Assembly (NCBI GenBank): GCA_002733495.1 | Contig: NVVV01000063.1 | Location: forward strand, 62,001 to 126,000 | Direction of reading: 5' to 3' | Origin: Robiginitomaculum sp. | Lineage (GTDB): Bacteria; Pseudomonadota; Alphaproteobacteria; Caulobacterales; Maricaulaceae | DNA: 64,000 nucleotides | Part shown: piece after piece, positions 35,980-44,276 of the stretch | How positions within the stretch are numbered: the stretch's first letter is position 1 | Layout of the letters: each line of letters begins with the position of its first letter | The notes under the pieces: generated by a model | Told to the model about the DNA's origin: nothing | Seen by the model: only the letters and a program-made list of their open reading frames with translations | Database searches by the model: none | Position numbers and translations under genes: made by a program

Positions 35980-36260
35980 TAGAAATACTAGAAACAAATT
36001 CCGTCAGGGTTAGTGCGATAGCGAAGGCATTATGTCTTACGGCTGGTCAAGACCCGACAGACTTTGGGGATTATTCTGATCTACGCCGTGGTAAACAGCG
36101 TTGGGAATATTTCATAGACGATGCCAAAGAGGATTACAGAAAAGAACTTATTGAAATGGTAATCAAAGAGGTCGAAGGCGTTCTAACCGAAGTCGGCGAA
36201 GAAAGTAATATCAGTGATATTGTGAAAACAACTATCAGTGTTTTAGAGGGAAGAAAATGA
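35976..36260 (+). CDS. hypothetical protein
   Basis: 94 residues, helical and acidic, ATGA overlaps on both sides. SVRVSAIAKALCLTAGQDP near the start and LRRGKQRWEYFIDDAKEDY in the middle. Not recognised. Its overlaps place it in the methyltransferase-thyA operon. Confidence 0.65.
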   Translation: MIEILETNSVRVSAIAKALCLTAGQDPTDFGDYSDLRRGKQRWEYFIDDAKEDYRKELIEMVIKEVEGVLTEVGEESNISDIVKTTISVLEGRK

Positions 36261-37117
36261 AACAGTATTTAGACAGTCTTAATGAAATTATTGCAAACGG
36301 AACTGACAGATCGAACAGAACTGGTGTTGACACACGAGCCATATTTGGTTATCAAATGCGTTTCAATCTACAAGACGGTTTCCCTGCCGTGACCACAAAG
36401 AAACTTGCATGGAAAGCCGTTGTCGGCGAGTTGCTATGGTTTCTTGAAGGATCAACAGACGAACGGCGTCTTGCAGAACTTACATACGACACTTGGCGGC
36501 ACAGATTAAAAGATAAGAAAACCATCTGGACAGCTAATGCCGAAGATTATGGCATGAAAAATATGCTCTACCGCAATTGGGATTCAATGCAGTTGGGTCC
36601 TGTCTACGGCAAGCAATGGCGAGACTTCGGTGGATTCGATCAGATTGCATATGTGGCAGATCAGATCAAGAATAATCCCGAGTCCCGTCGTATTATTATG
36701 TCCTCATGGAACCCACCAGAGATTAGCCAAATGGCTCTGCCTCCTTGTCATATCATGGCGCAATTCAATGTACATGATGGCATGCTAGATTGCATGATGA
36801 CCCAACGAAGTGCCGATATGTTTCTTGGTGTGCCGTTCAACATTGCATCTTATGCTCTCTTGACTCACATCTTGGCCGACTATGCGGGACTTGCCGTTGG
36901 TGAATTCGTCATGTCTTTAGGCGATGCCCACATCTATCATACCCATTTTGCGGCAGTTAACGAGCAGCTAAATAGAAAGCCAGCAGTTCTACCAACATTA
37001 GAACTTCCGAACATCACATCACTAGACAAAAATAAAATACTTGAATACTCCGTTAGCGATTTCACACTAGAAAACTATAAACCGATGAGTAGTATTTCAG
37101 CACCAATGGCTGTCTAA
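36257..37117 (+). CDS. td: thymidylate synthase (ThyA type)
   Basis: Converts dUMP to dTMP with methylene-tetrahydrofolate. Catalytic cysteine in LPPCHIMAQ (about 169), RSADMFLGVPFNIASYALL contains the asparagine that selects dUMP (deoxycytidylate hydroxymethylases have Asp there), and GDAHIYHTH closes the site. 286 residues, normal length. No group I intron, unlike T4 td. Confidence 0.94.
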   Translation: MKQYLDSLNEIIANGTDRSNRTGVDTRAIFGYQMRFNLQDGFPAVTTKKLAWKAVVGELLWFLEGSTDERRLAELTYDTWRHRLKDKKTIWTANAEDYGMKNMLYRNWDSMQLGPVYGKQWRDFGGFDQIAYVADQIKNNPESRRIIMSSWNPPEISQMALPPCHIMAQFNVHDGMLDCMMTQRSADMFLGVPFNIASYALLTHILADYAGLAVGEFVMSLGDAHIYHTHFAAVNEQLNRKPAVLPTLELPNITSLDKNKILEYSVSDFTLENYKPMSSISAPMAV

Positions 37118-37142
37118 TTAACCCAAGGACTATTACACAATA

Positions 37143-39353
37143 ATGCACTTATCAAATAGAGAAATTGACACTAAGGACCTTATGTCCCAAACGAAATTCT
37201 ATGAAGGATATTCTAGATGGGACCAAGACCTTAACCGATACGAGACTTGGGAAGAATCAGTCTCGCGCGTAATGAATATGCACCGAGTATTCTATAAAGA
37301 TAAAATGACGCCAGAGCTTTCGCTTCTTATTGATGAAGCGGAATCCTCATACAAATTACAATATGTTCTGGGTGCCCAACGTGCGCTTCAGTTCGGCGGC
37401 GATCAACTTCTTAAACATCACATGCGTCTGTATAATTGTACAAGCTCGTATGTTGATAGACCTGAATTCTTCGGTGAACTATTCTACATTCTGTTATGCG
37501 GCGCAGGGGCTGGTTTTTCAGTACAAACACACCACATTGCCAAGCTTCCTAATATTACACAACGAAAAGGCCAAGTAAAACAGCATGTGGTGGAAGATAG
37601 TATTGAGGGTTGGGCTACGGCTGTTGATATCCTTATGTCCTCATATTTCTATGGTGGTGGGAAACACCCAGAATATGCTGGTCGGAAAGTCTATTTTGAC
37701 TTGAGCTTGATACGTCCAAAGGGTGCCGAGATTTCTGGTGGGTTCAAAGCACCAGGGCCTGAGCCTCTTCGTCGAGCCCTTGATAAAATCGAATATCTTA
37801 TTCAAGGTCGCGTCCTTCGTGGTGAAACTAAATTACGTTCAATCGACGCCTATGACATAGCGATGTTCATTGCGGATTCAGTCCTAGCTGGCGGTGTTCG
37901 CCGTTCTGCTACCATCTGTCTCTTCTCTCCTTTAGATGGTGAGATGGCTAATGCGAAAATCGGTAACTGGTTCGACGAAAATCCACAACGTGCCCGTTCA
38001 AACAATTCAGCGGTCATTGTCAGAGATGAAATTACCCGCGATGAATTCTCAAAACTTATGAAAACGATTAAAGAGTTCGGTGAGCCGGGCTTTTATTTTG
38101 TTTCAAGTAAGGAACACTCTACGAATCCTTGTGTCGAAATTGGTATGTTTCCACAGATCGACGGCGAGAGTGGCTTTCAAGGCTGTAATCTAGCAGAGAT
38201 CAATGGCTCGAAGTGTACAACAATCGAAGAGTTCTATAAAGCGTGCCGTGCTGCATCCATTCTAGGTACATTGCAAGCTGGCTACACAGACTTCAAATTC
38301 TTATCTGACACAACTAAGAAAATCTTTGAACGTGAGGCCTTGTTGGGTGTATCGATCACAGGCTGGATGAATAATCCTGATGTTCTATTGGTTGCTGAGA
38401 ATCAACGAGACGGTGCAGAGATTGTTAATTCGGTCAATAAAATGGTCGCAAAACTTATTGGTATAAACCAAGCAGCAAGAACAACCTGTGTTAAACCTTC
38501 TGGTAATGCGTCTGTCTTGCTTCAAACCGCTTCTGGTATTCATGCCGAGCATTCGCCACGTTATCTACGTCACGTCCAATTGAACAAAGACAGTGAAGTG
38601 GCACAACTCGTAGCCACAAGTAATCCTTACATGGTAGAAGAAAGTGTTTGGTCAGAGGCCAAATCTGATTATTGTGTTGCGTTTCCTGTCATATCCAAAC
38701 CTGGGTCAATACTCAAGTCTGAAGTTATGGGCATGAATCTGTTACAGAAGGTGAAACTTGTTCAACAGAATTGGGTAGAAGCTGGTACAAATGTTGAATT
38801 GTGTGCTGATGAAGGCTTGCGCCACAATGTGTCTAACACTGTTCAAGTCCGTCCAGATCAATGGGAAGAAGTCGAAGAATACCTATTCAAGAATCGTTAT
38901 AGCTTCTCAGGCGTTTCGTTTCTTGCCGACTCAGGCGATCAAGATTTCAATCAAGCACCAAATGCTGAAGTCATGACCGAAGAAGAGATCGTTCAACGCT
39001 TTGGTGTAGCCGCTTTGTTTGCCTCAGGTTTGATCGTGGACACATACAAAGGTTTCGATAATCTATGGGATGCCACACGTATTGCTCAATCGGATAACAA
39101 ATCTTTCGGCGAAGTCTCTGATTTACGCGCAGATTGGATTAGACGGTTCAATAAGTTTGCCGAGAACTATTTCGAAAGCAACACAAAGAAGGCTGAATAC
39201 TGCCTGAAATCTGTGTATTATCTCCACAAGTGGACAAAGATACAACACAATCTGAAGCCTATTGATTTTAAATCAGAGTTGACATCGAAACGTTTCACGG
39301 ATATTGACACGATGGGTGCGCAAGCTTGTGTTGGAGGTCAATGTGAAATCTGA
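37143..39353 (+). CDS. nrdJ: ribonucleotide reductase, class II (adenosylcobalamin-dependent, NrdJ/RTPR-like)
   Basis: 736 residues, the size of monomeric Lactobacillus-type ribonucleoside-triphosphate reductases. LYNCTSSYVDRP gives the first redox cysteine, NPCVEIGMFP the radical-site C and E, PSGNASVLLQTASGIH the phosphate site, and the tail CVGGQCEI the swinging-arm cysteine pair. No NrdB-type small subunit is visible, which fits class II. It needs B12 coenzyme from the host. Most T4-like phages use class I instead. Confidence 0.9.
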   Translation: MHLSNREIDTKDLMSQTKFYEGYSRWDQDLNRYETWEESVSRVMNMHRVFYKDKMTPELSLLIDEAESSYKLQYVLGAQRALQFGGDQLLKHHMRLYNCTSSYVDRPEFFGELFYILLCGAGAGFSVQTHHIAKLPNITQRKGQVKQHVVEDSIEGWATAVDILMSSYFYGGGKHPEYAGRKVYFDLSLIRPKGAEISGGFKAPGPEPLRRALDKIEYLIQGRVLRGETKLRSIDAYDIAMFIADSVLAGGVRRSATICLFSPLDGEMANAKIGNWFDENPQRARSNNSAVIVRDEITRDEFSKLMKTIKEFGEPGFYFVSSKEHSTNPCVEIGMFPQIDGESGFQGCNLAEINGSKCTTIEEFYKACRAASILGTLQAGYTDFKFLSDTTKKIFEREALLGVSITGWMNNPDVLLVAENQRDGAEIVNSVNKMVAKLIGINQAARTTCVKPSGNASVLLQTASGIHAEHSPRYLRHVQLNKDSEVAQLVATSNPYMVEESVWSEAKSDYCVAFPVISKPGSILKSEVMGMNLLQKVKLVQQNWVEAGTNVELCADEGLRHNVSNTVQVRPDQWEEVEEYLFKNRYSFSGVSFLADSGDQDFNQAPNAEVMTEEEIVQRFGVAALFASGLIVDTYKGFDNLWDATRIAQSDNKSFGEVSDLRADWIRRFNKFAENYFESNTKKAEYCLKSVYYLHKWTKIQHNLKPIDFKSELTSKRFTDIDTMGAQACVGGQCEI

Positions 39354-39501
39354 TATTGGAGAGTATTCAGTAGAGGCAGCACAGGATTTAGAAGCTCAAT
39401 ATGGCCTAGATATTGAGGCAGAGCTTTTGAAAATGCTTCAAGAAGAAATCGCTATAGAAATGGTCAAAGAAATAAAAGAGGGCCGCTCGGGAAAACTTTA
39501 A
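39343..39501 (+). CDS. mini-protein homologous to the gp23 central helix
   Basis: 52 residues from GTG 39343, directly after GGAGG. The track EYSVEAAQDLEAQYGLDIEA aligns without gaps to capsid residues 193-231 (EYTTELAQDLKAIHGLDAET onward): 18 of 39 positions are identical. It overlaps the nrdJ end and has no capsid sequence on either side. It could be a capsid-assembly modulator or a decayed copy. No function is known to me. Confidence 0.72.
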   Translation: MKSDIGEYSVEAAQDLEAQYGLDIEAELLKMLQEEIAIEMVKEIKEGRSGKL

Positions 39502-39524
39502 GATCGAGTTCCATATAACAGTAG

Positions 39525-39556
39525 AAGCCTCATGCTAAATAGTATTGAGGCTTTTA
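39525..39556 (+). terminator. intrinsic terminator
   Basis: AAGCCTCA 39525-39532 pairs with TGAGGCTT 39546-39553 and is followed by TT and A/T-rich sequence. The loop holds CTAAATA, a weak late-promoter-like string. Confidence 0.7.
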
Positions 39557-39571
39557 TTATGGGAGATTACA

Positions 39572-39994
39572 ATGTGGAAGTATCAGAACAAAGAGTTTAC
39601 CTCGGACGATATAGGTGATTATATCGGATTCGTTTATGTGATTGAGAACGTAAACAACGGCAAGAAATATGTCGGCAAGAAATTATTCAAAAGCACACGC
39701 AAATTACCACCACTAAAGGGCAAGAAACGCGCAAGAAAGAAAGTTGTAGAGACTGACTGGATGACCTATTATGGGTCAAGCGTGGAAACTATGGCTCTGG
39801 TAAAGGCCGAAGGTCCTGGGTGTTTTAAGCGTGAGATACTACACTTATGTCATATGAAGGGCGAGTTATCGTACCAAGAGCTGGTCGAGCAGGTGGAACG
39901 CAAGGTCCTATTGCGCGACGACTACTATAACGGCATAATCAATTGCAGAATCAATCATAAACACGTTAAGAAACTTTGGGAAAATAATTCTTGA
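39572..39994 (+). CDS. GIY-YIG-type nuclease-like protein
   Basis: 140 residues from ATG 39572 (SD GGGAGA). IGFVYVIENVNNGKKYVGKKLF (about 19-40) is the GIY-YIG strand-turn-strand. WMTYYGSSVETM and CRINHKHVKKLW follow. It lacks NUMOD or zinc DNA-binding repeats, so it may be a self-standing nuclease of the kind found in T4-like phages rather than a homing enzyme. Confidence 0.75.
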   Translation: MWKYQNKEFTSDDIGDYIGFVYVIENVNNGKKYVGKKLFKSTRKLPPLKGKKRARKKVVETDWMTYYGSSVETMALVKAEGPGCFKREILHLCHMKGELSYQELVEQVERKVLLRDDYYNGIINCRINHKHVKKLWENNS

Positions 39995-40019
39995 CAGGCG
40001 ATATCTTATAATATATGTA
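39991..40019 (+). promoter_or_regulatory. possible sigma-70 promoter
   Basis: TTGACA 39991-39996 overlaps the end of the GIY-YIG gene. A 17-base spacer leads to TATGTA 40014-40019. -10 is poor. Confidence 0.45.
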
Positions 40020-40049
40020 TCTTATATGTTAAAAAAATATGAGGTAAAT

Positions 40050-40451
40050 ATGCACAACGTAAAAATATTCATCGCCACTAATGGCGAATGTCATGTGATC
40101 TGCCCTGAAAAATTTGGTGCTCTTAGCAAAAAGTGTGCCAAACAATTAGAATCTGCAGCCGCGTCAATTTCATTAGAGTCTTTCGGAAAAGATGGACAAC
40201 GAAATTCTTTCTTCTCGGAACACAAGGGACAGATTGTCCAGTGTATCACAGAATCCGTTCCACGCTCCGCTTACCCAGGCCGTGATAACAATTACGTTCG
40301 ATGGGCAACATATCGAAAATTAGAAACACTTGGTTACACCGAATATAAGGCGGATCAAGCGCGTTTCGATAAAGCCGTGGCAATGCGCATGGACACGCCT
40401 GTTAGCGTGAAGATGATCACCCTTGGAACATCTGTTATGGAGAAAGTGTAA
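40050..40451 (+). CDS. hypothetical protein
   Basis: 133 residues from ATG 40050 behind GAGGT; an upstream ATG at 40026 has no SD. Begins HNVKIFIATNGECHVICPEKFGALSKKC, then helical. Shares style with the 41034 gene (both open with a strand then 'VYIA/FIAT' and contain a Y.K.E segment), so they may be distant paralogues. Function unknown. Confidence 0.6.
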   Translation: MHNVKIFIATNGECHVICPEKFGALSKKCAKQLESAAASISLESFGKDGQRNSFFSEHKGQIVQCITESVPRSAYPGRDNNYVRWATYRKLETLGYTEYKADQARFDKAVAMRMDTPVSVKMITLGTSVMEKV

Positions 40452-40969
40452 TGAATACTAATCGTATCAGTGACGTTTCGGCTGTCGTAAATATAATGAG
40501 CATGGCAGAATTGGAGGCAGTCAATATGCTATTGACCACTCGTATAGAAGAAGTGGTAAAAACTAATTTATCCAATGCCAAAGCTTATATTGTCAGTGTT
40601 GATGAAAGTTTGAAAATAGATATTCAATCACTTAAAACGGCAGCCGAACAATCTAAACGGCGGATCGCTAAAGAGTGTGGATATGATCTCTCAGAAATTT
40701 GCATCTTGGCCGAGAAATTCGACCTGTTCTATCGCAACAAAGATCATATGAAATTAGTGAACGATGCTTTGGCACTTAGGCCTTGCAATGGTAATCCTGC
40801 CCATGATGAATTTATCACTATAGGTCCTGATCACGAGTTGGCTGGAACCACACCTAGATTTGCATCGCGTTTGCGGCAGTTTGCTACCCGAGTAAATTAT
40901 AAGTTGTCCGATAAAGGATATACTGCAAGGCTCGGTGCATCATACGGAAAACTTTATCGTAAGGTGTAA
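40451..40969 (+). CDS. hypothetical protein
   Basis: 172 residues, ATG overlapping the previous stop. N-terminal half helical (MAELEAVNMLLTTRIEEVVKTNL), C-terminal half mixed. No family recognised. Confidence 0.6.
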   Translation: MNTNRISDVSAVVNIMSMAELEAVNMLLTTRIEEVVKTNLSNAKAYIVSVDESLKIDIQSLKTAAEQSKRRIAKECGYDLSEICILAEKFDLFYRNKDHMKLVNDALALRPCNGNPAHDEFITIGPDHELAGTTPRFASRLRQFATRVNYKLSDKGYTARLGASYGKLYRKV

Positions 40970-40978
40970 TAAAAGTGG

Positions 40979-41007
40979 TTGACACCTGTTTACGTGGACG
41001 CTATGAT
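40979..41007 (+). promoter_or_regulatory. sigma-70 type promoter
   Basis: TTGACA 40979-40984, 17-base spacer, TATGAT 41002-41007. Confidence 0.75.
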
Positions 41008-41033
41008 GATCTTGTAACAAAGAAAGATATAAC

Positions 41034-41540
41034 ATGACTCATACAGTTCACGTTTTCAGTAACTCGAAAAAAGAAGTCTACATCGCCGTTCGGATGAACA
41101 GCGCATGGCAAAGTAACGTTATCGCGTCTCTAACGAAACACGCGATGAATTGTGATCTTGCCGTCTTCATGAAAGACTCGAACCTGAACGCTTTCATGTT
41201 AGAAAATCAAGACGATATCGCCTATGAAACTTATCCTTACATGGGAGTTGTTCATAAAGATCGGTCTCGGGTTGAAGAGATTGTCAAGTATATCGATATG
41301 GGTTATACCAAATTCGAGCGGGACGATTCCGAAGCAACGAAAATTGCCCAAAAACGGGTAAAGATCAATGACAAACCTGCCGCAACAAACTTCTCTCAAG
41401 TCTTGAAAATGATCACAGATAAAACATCTTGGTCAAAGTATTACGGCACAGAAACCTTAATGAAAGCCCGGGCATCACTGACGGTCAGCGAAATGATTTC
41501 AGCATTCCCTTGGCCTTTGAAGCGAGTTCATAATGACTAA
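41034..41540 (+). CDS. hypothetical protein
   Basis: 168 residues starting THTVHVFSNSKKEVYIAVRMNS. Central VEEIVKYIDMGYTKFERDDSEATKIAQKRV resembles the equivalent part of the 40050 protein (LETLGYTEYKADQARFDKAVAMRM), suggesting duplication and divergence. Function unknown. Confidence 0.6.
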   Translation: MTHTVHVFSNSKKEVYIAVRMNSAWQSNVIASLTKHAMNCDLAVFMKDSNLNAFMLENQDDIAYETYPYMGVVHKDRSRVEEIVKYIDMGYTKFERDDSEATKIAQKRVKINDKPAATNFSQVLKMITDKTSWSKYYGTETLMKARASLTVSEMISAFPWPLKRVHND

Positions 41541-41943
41541 TTTTATCAAAACTCCAGACACCGCTGATCGTATAACTTCGCCTGAGATATATAAACTCGC
41601 AACTATAACGAATAGTTTGCCGTATCTCGTGTTCGAACGCGATAGTATGGCAAGTGTACGGCACGTCCACATGCGAGGCAATTGCCCTGGAACATACGGA
41701 AACACCGCTGTGTCTGATGCAAAGAGTAATTGGCCAAAAACAAAATATGGCGAGCATGATGGAAACAAGAATTCTTGTGCCGCGCATCGAAAACTTAAAA
41801 CCGCACGAGACGAGTTAAAGTCCTTCACCGAATCGAAATTCAAAAAGGATGATCCATATAAAATTGGTGTTAAATTACAAATAGCAGAACGGAAAGCTGA
41901 TATTGAGGTCGATAAATTACGAAAGGAATTCGCGATTGTTTGA
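41533..41943 (+). CDS. hypothetical protein
   Basis: 136 residues overlapping the gene before by eight bases. Contains ASVRHVHMRGNCPGTYGNTA and a C-terminal helix. Spaced H/C residues (HVHMRGNC...CAAH) could bind a metal. Not recognised. Confidence 0.55.
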   Translation: MTNFIKTPDTADRITSPEIYKLATITNSLPYLVFERDSMASVRHVHMRGNCPGTYGNTAVSDAKSNWPKTKYGEHDGNKNSCAAHRKLKTARDELKSFTESKFKKDDPYKIGVKLQIAERKADIEVDKLRKEFAIV

Positions 41944-41953
41944 TGAGGATGTA

Positions 41954-42349
41954 ATGGATGAAATCATTGCGACCAGCACAGATATAGAAACACAAGTGGA
42001 CTGTATTCTCATTGGTCATAATTGGAAAATAGTTGCCGCGAACAGACACACTTTTGGTATCGAGATCACAGAGGAAAATAGCAAGCGGCCTGTCAAATAT
42101 GATTATATAGAACATGCGGAACGAAATGCGATATTCCGCGCCGCCCGACTCGGCCATAGGACTCTAGGCGCGACAATGATTATGAAAAAGTTTCCTTGTG
42201 TGGAATGTGCTAGGGCCATTGTCCAGTCTGGAATAGGAACACTGTGTCACGGATCGACAAAAGGTTTTTCTGAGGAGCGATATAGATTTGAAAAATCGCG
42301 CGAGATATTGAATGCAGGTGATGTAGTGTTAATTGAAAGCGAGTCTTGA
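41954..42349 (+). CDS. deoxycytidylate deaminase-like protein
   Basis: 131 residues from ATG 41954 (SD GAGG). Zinc deaminase motifs HAERNAIFRAA (about 53) and PCVECARAIVQ (about 81) are intact. It would make dUMP from dCMP for the phage thymidylate synthase. TTG 41936 is an alternative start. Shorter than T4 Cd (193 aa) and without the extra regulatory zinc loop. Confidence 0.82.
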   Translation: MDEIIATSTDIETQVDCILIGHNWKIVAANRHTFGIEITEENSKRPVKYDYIEHAERNAIFRAARLGHRTLGATMIMKKFPCVECARAIVQSGIGTLCHGSTKGFSEERYRFEKSREILNAGDVVLIESES

Positions 42350-42483
42350 TTATCATTGAAAAATGTGTTCTCGGTATATGGTCAGATCATTTTACTGTTA
42401 CAGCACACACAAACCTTACTGTGGATTTTGTGGTGGAATGCCTGAATAAAAATAGTATATGGACATACAGAATTAAAACTTGA
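42346..42483 (+). CDS. possible small gene with overlapping TTGA start
   Basis: 45 residues (IIIEKCVLGIWSDHFTVTAHTN...) from TTG 42346 overlapping the deaminase TGA, the same TTGA arrangement used by gp46. No clear SD, and its end overlaps the next promoter. Confidence 0.35.
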   Translation: MIIIEKCVLGIWSDHFTVTAHTNLTVDFVVECLNKNSIWTYRIKT

Positions 42484-42508
42484 CATGATCTATCCAATTC
42501 GCTATTAT
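42480..42508 (+). promoter_or_regulatory. sigma-70 type promoter
   Basis: TTGACA 42480-42485, 17-base spacer, TATTAT 42503-42508, upstream of the 42535 gene. Confidence 0.75.
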
Positions 42509-42534
42509 AAATTGAAAGTAACGGAGATAGTTCA

Positions 42535-42885
42535 ATGACTACAATAACAGAAGCGGTTGCCGATTATATTGAAGAAATTTGTGCCGATTACCGTGACTGG
42601 CACCGAAATCCCGCCTGCGCACAATTGAGTGAAACCCAGATCGCTCGCCGCACAGCCATGATTGAAGATTTTGAAAATACAATTAAGTATAATGTAGGCA
42701 AAAAGTATATTAAAGTCGTTCGCGAACGCGGTGGAGTACACTCATTCATCGTCGCTGTAACTAATGACGCGAAGTTCCAATACGGTGATATCTTGAAGCC
42801 TGCTGGCTACAATTCTCCCACACGCAACTTTTCGCGGGGCAATATTTTCGGTGAATATGAAACTCACTGGACTGGCGCTGTATAA
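42535..42885 (+). CDS. hypothetical protein
   Basis: 116 residues: helical first half (ITEAVADYIEEICADYRDWH), then VGKKYIKVVRERGGVHSFIVAV and YGDILKPAGYNSPTRNFSRGNIF, like a small beta domain frequent in phages. Function unknown. Confidence 0.65.
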   Translation: MTTITEAVADYIEEICADYRDWHRNPACAQLSETQIARRTAMIEDFENTIKYNVGKKYIKVVRERGGVHSFIVAVTNDAKFQYGDILKPAGYNSPTRNFSRGNIFGEYETHWTGAV

Positions 42886-42888
42886 ATA
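42881..42888 (+). promoter_or_regulatory. late promoter TATAAATA for tRNA-Arg(TCT)
   Basis: Exact element overlapping the preceding stop. The predicted start (six bases past the box) is 42894, three bases before the tRNA. Confidence 0.75.
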
Positions 42889-42896
42889 TAACATAA

Positions 42897-42968
42897 GTGT
42901 CCTTAGTTCAGCGGAAGAACAGATGTCTTCTAAACATCAGGTCCGGGGTTCGAATCCCCGAGGGCACA
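42897..42968 (+). tRNA. tRNA-Arg (anticodon TCT)
   Basis: Acceptor GTGTCCT/AGGGCAC, D-arm GTTC...GAAC, anticodon stem GATGT/ACATC with loop CTTCTAA, T-arm CGGGG-TTCGAAT-CCCCG. CCA is not encoded. Confidence 0.93.
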
Positions 42969-42983
42969 CTAGATTTAAGTTTG

Positions 42984-42991
42984 TATAAATA
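42984..42991 (+). promoter_or_regulatory. late promoter, TATAAATA-N5-ATG arrangement
   Basis: Exact late element five bases before the endonuclease ATG at 42997, so the predicted +1 is the A of ATG. Confidence 0.75.
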
Positions 42992-42996
42992 CGTGT

Positions 42997-43593
42997 ATGC
43001 ATTACACAGTTTATCAAATTATGAATATCAGTAATAGTAAGATTTATATTGGATATCACCAAACGGAAAATCCCATGGATAATTATATGGGCTCTGGAAA
43101 ATATCTAGGTCATGCCAAAGCGAAATACGGTATGGAGAATTTCACTAAGAAAATTCTGTTTGATTTTGATAATCGCGAGGAAATGATATCCAAAGAAAAG
43201 GAACTCGTTAATGAGAATTTCATAGCGAGATCGGATGTTTATAATTTAGTCAAAGGCGGCAAAGGCGGCTTTACGACTGCCGCATGTGTCAAAGGTGGCA
43301 AAATCTCTGGAAATATACATAAGGTTAGAATTGAAACTGATAAGAAGTATCGGGTAAAACATATGGTAGCATGTGCGAAAAACATATATTCTATGGCTTT
43401 TCTGGGCAGAAATCATACAGACGAATCTCTATCTAAAATGTCGGGTCCAAGATTAGCCTCTAAAGGCAAAAATAACTCACAGTTTGGTTCAATGTGGATA
43501 ACAAATGGATCAGAGAATAAAAAGATAAAACGAGTTGACTCTATCCCAGAAGGATTCTATAAAGGTCGTAAGATTATAAAAGAAGAAATATGA
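42997..43593 (+). CDS. GIY-YIG homing endonuclease
   Basis: 198 residues. YTVYQIMNISNSKIYIGYHQT (GIY-YIG strands), DNYMGSGKYLGHAKAKYG (arginine/glutamate region follows), NUMOD-like HTDESLSKMSGPRLASKGKNN, and the C-terminal module MWITNG...IPEGFYKGRK. No SD; it is predicted to be translated from a leaderless mRNA. It sits just after tRNA-Arg. Its C-terminal module is shared with the HNH protein at 50644 and with a remnant near 49430. Confidence 0.88.
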   Translation: MHYTVYQIMNISNSKIYIGYHQTENPMDNYMGSGKYLGHAKAKYGMENFTKKILFDFDNREEMISKEKELVNENFIARSDVYNLVKGGKGGFTTAACVKGGKISGNIHKVRIETDKKYRVKHMVACAKNIYSMAFLGRNHTDESLSKMSGPRLASKGKNNSQFGSMWITNGSENKKIKRVDSIPEGFYKGRKIIKEEI

Positions 43594-43781
43594 TGAATAC
43601 GCTTTTAGCAGAGAATTTAGGACTAGAAAGTTTAGTGTGGTTTCCTTGGTTGGGATTTTTCATTGCACTGTTTAATCCATTCAAAAATCTAGGCACAGTA
43701 CATCGTTCTGTTCAAGGTATAATTTGTTTGCCTTGGGCTCTAATTAACACGATGGCATACGGTGTTATGGTACTAGGATAA
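43590..43781 (+). CDS. small membrane protein
   Basis: 63 residues, overlapping the endonuclease stop. Two hydrophobic segments (LVWFPWLGFFIALF, GIICLPWALINTMAYGVMVLG). Function unknown. Confidence 0.55.
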   Translation: MMNTLLAENLGLESLVWFPWLGFFIALFNPFKNLGTVHRSVQGIICLPWALINTMAYGVMVLG

Positions 43782-43785
43782 ATAT

Positions 43786-43874
43786 GCGGGTGTGGCACAG
43801 AGGCGAACCGCGTCGGGTTTAAATTCCGATATAGATTAACGATCACATCATGGGTTCGATTCCCATCATCCGTA
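43786..43874 (+). tRNA. tRNA-Leu (anticodon TAA)
   Basis: Class II tRNA: acceptor GCGGGTG/CATCCGT (two G-T pairs), anticodon arm TCGGG-TTTAAAT-TCCGA, long variable arm, T-arm ATGGG-TTCGATT-CCCAT. Confidence 0.88.
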
Positions 43875-43885
43875 CAAGATAATGG

Positions 43886-43914
43886 TTGACACCATAGGCC
43901 ATGCACGTTATGTT
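43886..43914 (+). promoter_or_regulatory. sigma-70 type promoter
   Basis: TTGACA 43886-43891, 17-base spacer, TATGTT 43909-43914. Confidence 0.7.
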
Positions 43915-43940
43915 TAATCATAACTTAGAGAAAGCGAACC

Positions 43941-44192
43941 ATGAACCTTATAAAACTAATTGCGCCGCAACAAACAGAAGATACACAAAAACTTTTGCGA
44001 GTTATCGCTAACATTCTTGAAGTGTATGCGCCGAACGCAAAAACTACTTGTGATGATCAATTGAATATAACAATTAATCTTCCAATATATGCTGATCGTT
44101 CTGAAGTTATGTTAGAATTGATGTTCTCACATATATATAAATATTATCTAGAAGACATGTTCGCCGATGAATTTACTGTAAAATTTAGCTGA
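43941..44192 (+). CDS. hypothetical protein
   Basis: 83 residues, own promoter. KLLRVIANILEVYAPNAKTTCDDQLNITINLPIY then a helix with several aromatic residues. Function unknown. Confidence 0.6.
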   Translation: MNLIKLIAPQQTEDTQKLLRVIANILEVYAPNAKTTCDDQLNITINLPIYADRSEVMLELMFSHIYKYYLEDMFADEFTVKFS

Positions 44193-44199
44193 ATATAAA

Positions 44200-44228
44200 A
44201 ATCGTGTGAGAGTGAATTTCACACGATT
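44200..44228 (+). repeat. ten-pair perfect hairpin
   Basis: AATCGTGTGA 44200-44209 pairs with TCACACGATT 44219-44228, just after the 43941 gene. No T-run follows, so it may be an mRNA 3' end stabiliser or RNase III site before the tRNA. Confidence 0.6.
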
Positions 44229-44276
44229 GACCACACAACCGCAAGGGATGGCAAATGGGGAGCCTCCCAATATAAT

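Noticed and set aside
36257-37117. Deoxycytidylate hydroxymethylase instead of thymidylate synthase
   Set aside because: The residue in GVPFNIASYA is Asn, typical of dUMP-specific ThyA; hydroxymethylases have Asp there.
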